From Nymphaea colorata (taxonomy: Eukaryota > Streptophyta > Magnoliopsida > Nymphaeales > Nymphaeaceae): a stretch of DNA of 64,000 nt. Where the stretch lies: positions 3,932,001 to 3,996,000 of the forward strand of contig NC_045147.1 of the NCBI RefSeq assembly GCF_008831285.2, read 5' to 3'. Positions 23,500-36,003 of this stretch are shown here, in pieces (the stretch's first letter is position 1; every line of letters begins with the position of its first letter). Made by a program: the position numbers and the translations under genes. The notes under the pieces are model-generated. The model was not told the DNA's origin, did no database searches, and saw only the letters and a list, made by a program, of their open reading frames with translations.

Positions 23500-26400
23500 T
23501 CGAAGCCGTGAAGTTTTGGAAAACAAAAAAATGTACAGAACAAAAATTTTAAAAATAAAAAAAAATCCTTTGCATTCCCTGCTAACTCTGAAAACCAATG
23601 AACCCTCAAAAATAAAGTCTCTGGTTTCAAGTGGCAGCGTCGGTCCTGGTCGGTAGCGGAGATCCTGATCAATAGTGGATGACACCCGATATAAACTGAA
23701 ATTAGAGGATACGACCATCCTCCCTCTCTCCACCCAACGGCAACAGTATTGGATACCTTTTTTCCTAATAACCTTTCCCTTGTTTTCAAATTACAAAATC
23801 GACTTTATTAAATTGTTTTTTCAAATTCATGGTCTATGAAAAAATATGAGCGTGTGTTTGGGATTTTCACTCTACTACATGTTTGTGTCTATGCTATAGT
23901 AAAATTTCTAGGTCTGCTATTGGATCTAAAATTGGTATCTGGTGCACCCAAATAAATAATTGCACCCAAGGTGGGGTTTAATATTTAACACCAGTAAAAC
24001 CCAAAAAAAAAAGGAAAGAACTATTCGCGTCAAGTCTTACCCATTTGTAATTCTAGCTAGTTTCGAGCCTAACCTTCTTGTCAGGCAAATGGATCTTCGG
24101 AGGCAATGAATGAAATACATTAATTGATGGCAATACTTTGTGTTCAATACCACCTGTTCTGCCATTGTTTTGAAAAGTTCTTTTAAAGGTAGAGAGAACG
24201 AACTGCCCCTGGGGTTGGCGAGAACCTTCCTTTTTCAAAGCCGTTGGTAATAAATCTTGCTAGTTATACCAGCATTGCCTTTATTCGTTGATCATTCTTA
24301 CCATATTCTCATGGAAACGTCAAACGAGTGGAAGAATAAATTGTGGGCATGCAAGAGGAAGGTCTCGAGTATGGGTTCCTTCGGCCTCCTTTTCTTACAA
24401 ATGGATGGTTTAGAGCTTATGTGTGGATGTGCAGAGATTCAACTTACCCAACCATCAACTCCAACTTGGATCTATTTTTCAGGTGAGCAAGGGAGACTTA
24501 TCGTTCATGATACTAGAAATAAAAATTGGCAGCCTACCAGCTCTCACTCCAAGCCGTTATACCACCCCACTCAAGATTGTAAAATTCAACCTCAATTATC
24601 CATTAGTTGGACTCGTAAAACCTTAACTCAGCCCCTTGACACCCTAAGACTATCCACATTGGTTGGCAGAGATCAGTAGAGAGGGAGGCTCTCATGAAAC
24701 CACTTGAATTTGTGTCTCTGGAGCAACCGGGACCTACCATGCAAGCAAAACCATGTGCGTTTCTGGGTGCCACCATAGTTGGACCACCTCCAATTTCTTA
24801 ACACACACACACACACACACACACTCCCTTTCTCATATGTCTGTAAGTTGCCAGGATAAGAATTTAGAGGCAGTATCTTTTGTTTAAATGAAAGTCCATA
24901 ACGTAGAACTAAGTGAAGTTCCCTTTAACCTTACCTTGTAGTTAAAAATCTCGAGACAAATATTGTATACAACATGAGTTATATGGAAGTACTCTTCCTT
25001 GGATAATATGTTTTATCCCCAAGGGAATCAAACGCGTGTCATCTGATTAAGTGTCGACTCTGGACATCATTTTCAGCTCGCGTCTTTGCAAGTAGACAAC
25101 TCCTGTGGTTATAGTACCACAAAAGTGTCGGCCTGGCATAATTGAAGAACTATTAACATAAAGATGTTTCAAGAAATGGCAAACACCAATGTGACATTTG
25201 CAGGCTGATTGATTAGCCTAATGAATGATAATTCTCGCACCAAAAGGCCCCTTCAGTCCTTTTTGCACGCCGTGTTCAAATGTTAGTGAAGAAGGCCCCC
25301 CCCTCTCTGCTCAGCATCAATCAAGAGGCAAGAAAGCAATGTCCCAAAGAGCAGACCACATCTCAGGACCACAGAAGCAAACAATAGGAAAGTGAAAAAA
25401 TAAGAAAGAGATAGAGGGAGAGAGAAAGAGAAAAAGAATATCATTGGTTGAAAAGTAACTGGCATCTAACTCACTCTATTCCTTGTGGATGTGAACCCTA
25501 CAGGCAAGTGGCTTGGCTCTGGTCTGCTTGTGGGGACTGCCCAAATGACAAGGACTAGACATTGAGGTTGCATGAGACAAAAGAAACACTTAAGATGAGA
25601 ATCATTGTGCGCACTAAAGGCACACAAGGAGGTCGTTCTTCCTTACCAGGGCGGGTTGTCAACTGGCAAGCTAAGGTTTGACCCACATTCAAACCTATGT
25701 AAAGCCAGATTTGCTTCATGAAATTCGAGCATGGCAACGTTTTGCTTCAAATGTAAAAGGGTGCAATTTAAATGCAAGCCGAGCATAGCAGGGACTTAGG
25801 GGCTTGTTTAGTATCAAGGGCGCTCTATGAATGTCTTATGAATCTACCAAAAGATCGACCGAGACAAAATGTCTTTGCTGTCAAACAACTTCCCCTGATT
25901 GAAATAAAAGGCTAAAAGAACGTATAGAATTTGATCGACGGCCTCAGCTCATTGTATACCCTTACTGAGCTAAGATCTGTCAATGTTCAGGAAAAGCACA
26001 AGAACTTTATTATACCTTGCAAAAAGTAGGTCTCATCTTTGTAATATCTTTGTAAAACTAGTCAAACAGTTCCTGATGTCTATGAAGCTGTTAAGTGACA
26101 TCAAATAAGCCAAGTTTTTTGATGCACAGCTGGTAGGGAGTTTATAAGGATTTGAATTTCCGTCTCTTACATGTAAAGTCTTCTGATATCAAAAGATTGT
26201 TATTTCTTTAGCATTAATCTGTGCACCCAATTGGGATACGAGCAATACAAAGCATAAGGACCATTAAGTTCTAATACTGTAAGCATCCAAGTGAAAGAAT
26301 ATACAGCAGAATCCAAAAGTTATTAATAATTAATTAACAATAGGACCTTCGAAGTTGGAAGACGGTAGCTGGTATTGGCTCTAAAGCATTGTCTCATGTA

Positions 26401-29100
26401 TTCATGATAGATACTTGATCAAATTGATTGGACAGTTCATCTTAGTGTTCATCTCTTGACCGTATGTATGTGCATGCAATTTCTCATGCTTAGTTAAATC
26501 CCAACTTAACTAGAGTTGGGATTCGTTTCGTATAGTTTTCGTCATTATGGTCCAGTTGCGCCAGTCACAGAAAGAATCTTTAGTTGGAATCGGACATATC
26601 TTTCACTCATTTATTCAGAGCCAACTAAGGGCATCAAGTTTGATGAAAAATCAGAATAACACCATGGAAGGGAATGTAGTAGACGTGTAGCTCTTCTGAA
26701 TTCATTTAAAAGATCAAACTTTTAGCCGTTTGAACCTCAACTACCACACTATTCACGTACACAGGACTTCGTAGATGCGTCTTTATTGTGCCAACACAAC
26801 TTGTGTGAGACATGCTTTAAAGGCGCCACTAAAGGTGCTCTAGATCTTGATTAGCATATATGGCTGGCCCTCGTTTGGATTCTATGAAATTTTTTTGGGA
26901 ATTTAAGTCGCTTTTGCTGGGCAGTTGAACCTTATTGAATTCAGTACTGCAAGCAGATGAATGGTCACGCCAATGACATTCGGATCAACCTATCTGATCA
27001 TTTTGTGTCATTTAAAACACTGGCATCATGAGCTGGGGCCCGAGATATGATGTGAGACGAATTCGTTTACCTTCTCTTTTGTAAAATTAGATGCCAAGAT
27101 GCCGACTTTCAATTCTTAATTAGTTTAGGATATATGTTGTAGACGTGTATAGATAGTTTAGTACACAGAAACATTATGTATATATATATATCGAGTACCT
27201 ATTATTAAAAATACTTAATTTTGTGATCAAGCCATGACGTGCGTTACATGTTATAACATAGACGTAGGTGTTGCATGGTGCATTGCATAGAAATCAGGTT
27301 TGGTTGTAGGCTGGCTGTATCCTTGTGAGACGGCTGAATGATCTTGTTCCGGAGAGACCAAACCAAATCAGAGCGCAAATTTGCTTCCAAAACCTCAACT
27401 AACGATGAAAAATTTATAGTCTTGGCATTCTTTAATTTAGATGAAGTTGAAAATTTCCAGAGTGGGAGAACATAAAATGGAAAATGACTAGCAAACGCTA
27501 GTCTAAAAGAGGTATTGTCATCAGATTGATTAAGCAAGTTTCGAACCGGATTTCCCATGTAGTTCTTTGTGCTTCAAGGACGCCCCTGTCGTCCTGGTTT
27601 CGTGAATCAGCTGCTAATAGAACTAGCCTTCAACTTGAACGAAGCATAATAATTCACCATTTATCTAAAGATCTTTTGCCGAAAAACTCACAGCTTGGGA
27701 GGGAGATAACTTGAAATTCAAGGTCAGAACCTCTTCCCAGGAACCTCTTCCCAATCCTTGCTCTTGCTCTTGAGTTTAAAGCTATTTTGGGATCTGGGTA
27801 GAGAGCAGAACAACCGTCAACTGGCATCAAGTTATCAACTGTTTGTAGAGTAGAAAAATAGTGTCAATAGGATTTGATCTAATAACCAAATATTACTAGC
27901 CCTGTAGTCCAACCAGTTATTTTGTGTGTCTCCGACAATAAATTAATAATCAGAATAGATGGAGTATGACTAACACTGAAGAAAATTAAATGCGTGAAGC
28001 TGGTCGAAACCTATTCAAGTACGTAATACAGAAGCTCAAGATTCTAAAAGCTAGGTATTACTCTGACTCTTCTAAAGATGATCTCAAACGATTCCCTGAC
28101 ACGAAATCGAGCTGTGGCCTGTTGGAAATATTTCAAAGTTCAAAAATGAAAAACTGTAAAAAAGTCCAACCGGTAGATCCGAACCAGCTGTTTTACCTTT
28201 TCTTTATTTTAATTTTCTCCTACTTGGCTATTGCAGCAGTGGCCAATCGAAAGCAACGCCTTTTATCATTGGAGAGAGAGAGCCATTGGTTGGTTACCAT
28301 CAAGATGAAGATGTGGTGGAGTGGTCCTCGATCCCATCTGACAACATGATCATTCCATAGTCTTACGTATCCATCCGTCCATTAATTCTCAACCAATCCC
28401 TTTTGCACCTTTGGGACGCTCCACCTTTAATGTGGACACATTCACCTCTTCATCTATGGCGCAGCATCACAAGGGAAACGAATAATGTCAGCAATTTTGG
28501 CTATAAATAAGGTAATTTGTACTAGTTTGGTTTGCCGATATTGCATCCCGACATCTGGAATTTTCGAGATTCCGATTGTCATATTCTTTTGTACGAGACC
28601 TTATGGAATAATTAAGTTGGTTATTTGATCATTCATGAACGTTTTCGTTAATATTTGTTCAAGAAGCTCATGTCTAGGACTGTACAGTACGTAGGATGAA
28701 GATGATTCATTGTTCATCTGAAGTACTCACCAATTTTTACTTTTTCACAGCGTCCCCTTTTCTATGATTGAAGAGAAAAAGAAAAAAAACTAAAAAGACT
28801 TGTTTACAAAAATGTAAACCATCTTCGGAGCAGCGGTGAAAACCTTGGTTGATATATATATATATATATATATATCATCGTTTAAACTGAAAGTGACAGT
28901 GCCATCTTATAAACCTGATATCCCTCCCATTTTAGCCATCGCAGAAAATGCATCCGTAACATGCCAGACTTGTTTGGCTACAGTTTCTAGCGATGAAATG
29001 CACTTTTACAATAGTTTTAGCGACATAAAATAAGAAAAAAAGTAGCTGTTTGCTTTTAATTTTGGACAAAAACATATATAGCATTAATATCTAATGCATA
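23500..29100. other. Non-coding spacer, no gene recognised
   Basis: Nothing with gene structure was recognised. It holds an (AC)n run at 24800-24824, a purine-rich stretch around 25390-25440, and a TA run at 28852-28875. The longest open frames (24257-24679 and 27990-28349, plus strand) have no motif and no supporting splice signals. Confidence 0.5.
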
Positions 29101-29800
29101 TATATGACAGTTTGCTGCAGCGGCCTCGATCTCCCAACTGTCTATCCTCAAGCACAGTAAACATATGAAACCGGTCGATGTCGTCTTGACTCCACATGCA
29201 GTCCCCATGTCTTCCACTGAATCCACATGCACTCCAAGTTGTGGACTGGACAGAGAGGGACGCATGAGTCAAAGCCCAGCCCGCTACGTCAAGGTCACGA
29301 CACCTAATGAATCGAGCGACCGAAAAGGAAGCGGAAGATTAATTTAAGAGCGAAAGAGCCAAGGGAGGAAGGAGTTTGAGGGCAAGACCACGAGAAGGCC
29401 CAGTAGGGAATTAGGGAGATGGTGACGGCGCTTGTTAGGAGGGAGGAAGGGGACATACTTTAAAGCCAGGTCCCGTTCGCCTTGATCTAGATGAAAACGG
29501 TCCCCCCTCCCAATGTTTGCCTTTAATTATGAAGAGGGGGAACTGGTTTGAAAGAGGGATATCGCCTTAAAGAGGAGGTCGGATGTGGGGGCAAAGGAGA
29601 TAGACAGCCAAAACCCAAACCCTAGCAATTTAATTCATTGCACTGTCATTAAGTGCATATTGGAATGCGGAAGTAATCCGGCCCAGACATATCCAGTCTT
29701 TTCTAGCAGGAAGCTCAGACTAGATTACAGGTCCCTTAGTTTTTTTTCTTCCTCTCCCTTCTTCTTGAATAGTAGAAAAGCTACTTTTTAGGTAATGATC
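29100..29800. other. Purine-rich region with a telo-box word; no coding frame established
   Basis: This region is richer in G than its surroundings and contains CCCAAACCCTAGC at 29614-29626. The AAACCCTAG telo-box is often seen in promoters and leaders of plant housekeeping genes. I could not find a convincing start codon with downstream exons, so it may be a promoter relic, a non-coding transcript or chance. Confidence 0.25.
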
Positions 29801-30760
29801 TGGCTGTGCTGGTTTAACCTGCTGTAGCAACAGTTGCTTTCTCAATAATGCAAAGCTCTGAAGCCAAAATTTTTGAACCCGAAAAAGCCTTTCCCAACCA
29901 GAGTTGGGCAGTGGTGCAGCCAAAAGTTTCTGAGTAACTAAGGAGGTGATACCCAAGAAAATGAAGCCTCTTCCCTACCGTCTGTCCTTGACGTTCAGTG
30001 CCTGCTTTGGGACTTGAGTGGTAATGTTGCCATCGTTTGCAGTGACGATGCCCTGTTTACATGCTAAGTGCTAACAGCTGGACCAACTATACTAAGCTCC
30101 CTTGAAACTTCTGACTAATTAAGGGCATTAATAGTTTAAACTTTAAACTTTAAGAGGCATCTTCCGGTTGTAAGTAAATAAAAAATAAGGAGGTATTGGT
30201 GTATAAATAAGACCAACTTATGTGGGAGCTAATATAGGCAATAGCCCACAGCTTACAACAGCCTACAGCTGCCTCTACCACTCGAGTTCGGTTCGCCTGT
30301 TGACTAAGGTGTTGGACTAAGATCAGTTAGTTAACTTAAGCTGGGAAAGGCCAAGACCTCGAGACCTGCAAGGAAGAACCTCAAGAAGGACATGAAAATT
30401 GACGAAATTTTAGTGCGAAGAAAAGTGAGAAGCTGGAAATGAGACGTTCTCCAATCCTAGATTCTTATAATATTTGGTCTTAAAGTGGATGAAAGCATAC
30501 TTAAACTAGAGGCAAGGTCATTGAGGGAGTGACGGCAACATGTCCTACTCCATATGCGCAACAAGCCAAAAGGGAGTTGTGGTAGATGAGGAGAGGAAAG
30601 TGACTGGTCCATGAGTGGCAACTCCTACAATTATGAAAATGTGTACAGTTGAGGGAGCAATAATGGCAAAATAGGTCAAGCATGCATCAAATAGAGCAAT
30701 TTCTTTGCCAGAGGAGGCCAACCCCAGATACCCCTCAAAGAATCATTAAATTACTATATA

Positions 30761-30761
30761 C

Positions 30762-30808
<47 letters not shown>
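30761..30808. repeat. (CATA)n(TA)n microsatellite
   Basis: A few CATA units run into a pure TA run of about 17 units. Confidence 0.95.
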
Positions 30809-30814
<6 letters not shown>

Positions 30815-32748
30815 GAAAGATCATGCAAGAGCCACATAGCCAAATGTGGCAAAAGCCTTCGAAAATGCAATAATCAAAGGAAGAACTAACGTTGGTGTTT
30901 TCTTCTTTTGTGGTCAGGGAAAAATAGAAGGAAAGAAAGGCATTAATATCCCTATCCCCTTTTTTATCACCGCTTTTCCTTTGCGTCCAGCCAATCTTCA
31001 ATTTTTTTAAATGCCATCCTTTCCTTTTGACGACTTTTCCCAAAAACAAAGTAAAAATTAAAAAAAAGAAGCGCTGTTGGACAGTTATGCCCTTGACATG
31101 AGGTTTTATTTTCTGCATTGAAATGTACTTCGAAGAAAATTGCCGGCGATCGGGTTGCCGGCGGTAACTTTTACCGATCGTGGACGTGAAGGAGGTATCC
31201 CACTACCCTCTCTTCTTTGATGAGAGCGGACATAGTCATCCGGAAGATCCCATCTGCAAAATTTATTTTCTAAAAGATCTCTCATCGGTCAACCACTATC
31301 AAGAAATTTATATACTTAGGTTCAACAAATCTACATTATTGATACTCATGTTGGTAACCATTTATTATATGCAAATGGATCATGGAGGTTGTAGATAATC
31401 TTTTAGCAGATTGCGCAATTATTAATAATTTTCAAATAATTACTAAAGATGATTAATCCTTAGAACAAACAATTAGAATTATTGCAAGGCCAGTTGGCTT
31501 ATCAAACAAAATCTAGTACTCAAACCGAATATTTGGGTATCTTAATTCCCTCATATAAAAATGATGTGAACTGTGTGGGCCCTGCAACACTTTGTGGGGA
31601 CGCAGTAGCCAGTTCAGTTCAAGTAGTCAGTTCTCTCACTTTAGCTTAATTATGAGGTTTCACATCAATTTTAGAAGAGGTGCATTTGTCTTTCCCATTA
31701 ACTAACTACATATACTTCATTCATTTGATTTACCTAGACAATAATAATAATTCGTTGTCCTAGGATCTACATATTATAGGTGTTCATTTTTAAATAAAAA
31801 ACTCTATGACTGACCTTTTTGCTTTTCTTATGAGAGTGATCTTTTAGGAGGAAATTTGATGAGTAAAGTAGCAGTGTTGGAAAATAACTTCCTTAGCTAC
31901 TGACGCATCTGTTTCTCATATTTTGGATTCTAGTTACTATTCTCTTTTGTTTAGATCTTGATTCGCTTTTAATCTATATGAGGGTGTTCATGCCGCATTA
32001 GTAATCCATATTGAGTTTAATGAAAGCCCAAACCATTATTTGCGTTTCCTTTCCCTCTTCCGTTCTATTTTGCATATCTTTTCGTTCTCTCTAGTTTAGT
32101 TCAGGGGTTGAGGAGAAGTCCTCTCTGCCACTGCATCATGTACCATAAGTTGTTAAACCTTGATCTCGAAACTTCCTCACCCTCAATGTCCAGGTTATAT
32201 AAGCTACAGTACATAATTGATTCTCTTAGATAGTTTGCAGTGACGTATAATCTTTCCCCAAATGATTAGAAGGGAAAAGGTTGGGGGAAGAAAGAGCTTC
32301 AGTGAAATCCATACGTTGTTGATACAGGAAACACTATGCCATTTTAAAAGAAGGAACGTACAAGTTAGGCCTATATATATATATATATATATATGAGATC
32401 AAGTTGTGTACACGCAACAAATATACGTGACTTAAAAAAAAGAAAGATGGTTGGGACATTTTAGAAATTTTTTATCACGAGGTGCAATTTATAATTTTCT
32501 GTTTTATCCTTTTCAAAACCTTCTTTGTTCACTTGATAAAGGGTATTTTGGTCACTACACATTCTGTACATGGAGGAGAGTTTGCATAAACGCAACGTGT
32601 ACCATCATTCATAAAATGGATGGATATTTTTGGCATAAATTATAAAGCTTTTCCAATCATGATTATAACGCTTATACATGCAGGCCAATATGTATACAAT
32701 TATTAATCGCTTTAAAATCGTGTACTGCAAAAAAAGCTGGATATTTAC

Positions 32749-32927
32749 AAACATTTTTCATATTATTAATATGGAAGGATATCTGGATGATATCATTTTT
32801 TTTTGTTCCAACGAGATGTGAGAAAACAAACATTTTTTTATATTATTATATTATTAATATAGAATGATATCTGGATCATTTCATTTTTTTTTTTGTTCCA
32901 ACGAGATGTGAGAAAACATGCGTGCAT
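32749..32927. repeat. 90-bp tandem duplication
   Basis: The block ATATCTGGAT...GTTCCAACGAGATGTGAG occurs twice, with its second half at 32805 and 32895, a period of 90 bases. Copies differ mainly in the lengths of T and ATT runs. Confidence 0.9.
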
Positions 32928-33036
32928 GTACATAAGTGAAGTAGATCAGGTGGACACAAGGCCTTTGCCATACCGATCCATATATATTACTCTATACGGG
33001 ACCTCTATCGGCCCATACAGTTGATTGATATCGGTA

Positions 33037-33165
33037 TCGATACTAAAATAAAAGAGTATTAAAAATATTTTTCATTCTAACATATAATAATCGTAACTAA
33101 AAATATCGATATTAAAATAAAAGAGTATTAGAAATATTTTTCATTCTAACATATAATAAAATGAC
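33037..33165. repeat. 69-bp tandem duplication
   Basis: The block TCGATACTAAAATAAAAGAG... through TTCATTCTAACATATAATAA is present at 33037 and again from about 33106 with only a few changes. Confidence 0.9.
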
Positions 33166-33380
33166 CTTTCCTTAAATATGGGCCGAAATGGGTCCTCATC
33201 TATGAGACAATATGCTACATCATTGAAAAATTAAGCGATTCATCTATGAAACCCATACTGACAAGATTATTTCCAACACAACGCATAATGTTAATAATGG
33301 GCTTATAAATCCAGATTTTCCTTTTGACACTAATCTAATCACTTTTCTTAATTAACTTAAAAGGAAAAAGAAACTACGTT

Positions 33381-33411
<31 letters not shown>

Positions 33412-35490
33412 AGTCTTACAGCTAGTCCCAAAAAAAAAAATAATGGCTTGCTAATATTACTGGTAAACTACAAGCCACTGACGAAGCTTCCAGATGACAA
33501 TTTGACTTGCTACAATATTAATATGCACGTTTCTAACCATAAGTTAAAAATTGGTTGTATATATATGAACCAAGCAATTTGATTTCAGATCAGTTATATT
33601 ACACATATATTCCTTTAATGAGGCCTACACCTTGGACCTTTATCCACAAAAGGACAATTAGATCATGTTAAAAATGCTACAAGTTTTCATTAGAGATTCT
33701 AACTGTGCGCACCTTTGACGGACAATTGTTAAAAACGGCATATCTCATGTCCTTTTAGGCATATCCATGTGATGTAGACTAAAAAGCGTGGCAACAGTAC
33801 CGCTATCCAATAAGATTCTCCCGGAATCGAGTCCCATAGACATGATTAATTTTCATGTCTTTGGAGTCACATTGATATGATTTTCATGACTTTCCAGTAC
33901 ACAACACCTTCTGTGAATCATATCATTCGGATGTGCGAACATTTCTTTTCAAGTGAATTACAAAGGTCCTGCCAGGATCAAAGGAAAAATAAAACAAAAG
34001 GAACCAACATTTTGTGCGTAAGCAACTTGATGAAAATTGTGCTCCCCACCGAATAAGAGAATGCCAAAGTTAATATAACGAGATAGCATAATTTCTAGCA
34101 CATATAACAGTAATGACCTCATGGATTTGAAGAAGCTATATATATAAGCATGCTGCATTTGCTAAATTAACCTTCTTCTTAGGTACCAATGCTTGGGAAC
34201 CAATCTAAAGCTTAATCAGATAAGCAGATTTTACATGTTACCAGTGAAAATCACAAAACAGGAGTCCGATAACTGATCAGGATGACGCGGAATGGACGCC
34301 ATTGTTGAGCTCTCGACTTCTTACACATCAAGGTTTTGAGCTTACGCTCATAATCAGGTGTATGGAGCTTAATCTAGTGAAGATGGCTTAGGTCCAGGGT
34401 TCTACAACCTAGTTTCATGGTTAATTTGGAAAAACCTCACCATAAACCTCCCAATTATTGATGCCTTTCATCTAGAAAATGAATAAGATGGCGAATTTTT
34501 TGCGGCGCATCTTGTTGGGGGAACATCACTTCCTAAGTACAGTTGGAAGTGCTGTTCATTTCCATGGTGAAAGGCATCCAAGGTCATTAACCTGTTTTCT
34601 GTCAATGGTTTTAGGGACAAGAAGTGCTCTCACAAGGATGTACAGACAGAAATGGTACTAACTGTGACGCCCATATTATAAGCTCTGGTTGTTAGAGAAC
34701 ACGCTTTTTGGAACATGATTAACTTTGTAAAAGTGTAGGTAGCTAGATGTCTGTGGTCGCTAGGTGTGAGTTCTTGGAGCAATGCAAACTTAGGGTACAA
34801 GTAGTTTGGCAATGGAAACAGATTGTTATTGTTACCAAAACCGCTTATAAGGTATGAGATAGAAGATGAAGGATCATTCTTCATTCACGTCTTTGTAGTA
34901 GTTCCCTTTGGACCAATCTTTTATTATTTCAGTAGAAAGATTATTCTTACAATCCACTAAAACAATTTGTGAGATTAAGAGGTTGTTTGGTAATTGTAAC
35001 ATTTTGTTACTGTTTAATGAATCTACATTAAACATTAGGGTAGATTTGTAGTGTAACTAGTGTTTTGTGAACGTAGCTCAATTTTTTGATGTTCATTCAT
35101 GAAATAATAATGAGTTGCTCTCGTAACTAAATATGATTCCAAGAGCTAGGAAGAGAGAGGGAGATGTCAAAGGATGAGGAAGGGTGGGCAATCAGTCCAT
35201 GGGTTCCCCATAGCCGGACCCAAAAGTAGGTTTGATGGAAAGGGAGAGAGCTCTTCGCGCAGGGCATATAGGTAAGAGTGAAGAAGAAAGAGAATATCGC
35301 TAGAAAGTTAAGGCCATGCGTGTAAAAGGGGAAAGGGGTGGGGTTGGCTACGTACTTTGAAACGGAAGGTGATTATTCACCTTATTTGGTGTGGTTGATG
35401 GGACAGTTTGTGGAGAATAGTAGGGACGGGACCACCCAATTGAAGGACAGCAGGTGCCCACTGCAACTTCAAGTCTGAAGAGATGCAGAT

Positions 35491-35500
35491 CGATATAAAA
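35491..35500 (+). promoter_or_regulatory. Candidate TATA box of the zinc-finger gene
   Basis: CGATATAAAA lies 487 bases upstream of the main ATG and is followed by a GAGAGA stretch, a frequent plant core-promoter layout. Transcription would then start near 35520-35535, giving a leader of about 450 bases. This is inference from sequence only. Confidence 0.5.
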
Positions 35501-35536
35501 GAGAGAGAGTCCAAACACTCAAAGTAAGAGAGTACC

Positions 35537-35638
35537 ATGAATACGAGCAGCAGCAGCACCACCACTCCCTTACTATGCTACCCATCACAGTTCTCTTCCC
35601 ACAGCCTTGTCTTCTTATCCTCATTTATCACAATTTAA
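35537..35638 (+). other. Upstream ORF 1 in the zinc-finger gene leader
   Basis: ATG to TAA, 33 codons, just downstream of the probable transcription start. The peptide begins with a serine/threonine run (TSSSSTTT) and has no known motif. Other upstream ATGs follow at 35663 (10 codons) and 35695 (about 55 codons), and one at 35968 overlaps the main start. Function, if any, would be translational control. Confidence 0.4.
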
Positions 35639-35967
35639 GGTCTCTTTCCCTCTTCTTTCTTTATGTGTTCCTATACATCTATCTTTCTTGAGTGATGAAT
35701 GGAGCACTTCCCCAAAGATACCTTCTCCTTCGTCTCCCTCTCTCCCTCCCCTTCTCTTTCTCCCTGTATGTCGAGGCATGGATAATGAAAGAAAGGGTAC
35801 TTTGGGGGGGCAATGGTCATGTGTCAGAGGGCTTTCACAGAAGAAGGGTCAGACATCAGTAGGACCCTCAAAATGACGGGAAAGAGAGCGCCTCTTGGTG
35901 CCTTCTAGTACCCACCACAATAGTCGTGCATCTCTAGACCTTTCCCTTTGAGTTCAGACTCCCCATC

Positions 35968-36003
35968 ATGATGCCCTCTAATGGCAGGCATTTCCTTTGC
36001 TGA
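35968..36003 (+). other. Short upstream ORF overlapping the main start of the zinc-finger gene
   Basis: A double ATG at 35968 and 35971 opens an 11-codon frame that ends with TGA at 36001-36003. It overlaps the main ATG at 35981 in another frame. A ribosome starting here would miss the main start unless it scanned past or restarted backwards. Confidence 0.4.

Larger units (their letters stand above)
29800..35400. other. Non-coding spacer with simple repeats and small duplications
   Basis: No gene was recognised. It contains TA microsatellites at 30774-30808, 32372-32394 and 33383-33411, and two local duplications at 32.75-32.93 kb and 33.04-33.17 kb listed separately. The distal promoter of the zinc-finger gene may lie at its right end. 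Confidence 0.5.

Noticed and set aside
23215-23733. 172-codon open frame on the minus strand
   Set aside because: It runs through the GAGCTCG-rich element and its 85-bp duplication; the repeated peptide simply mirrors the DNA duplication.
32400-32630. Possible terminal inverted repeats GTACACG-rich at both ends
   Set aside because: Only about seven bases pair and no flanking duplication was seen.
35607-35876. 89-codon frame upstream of the zinc-finger gene
   Set aside because: It has no ATG at its start and lies in the leader; composition is CT-rich untranslated sequence.
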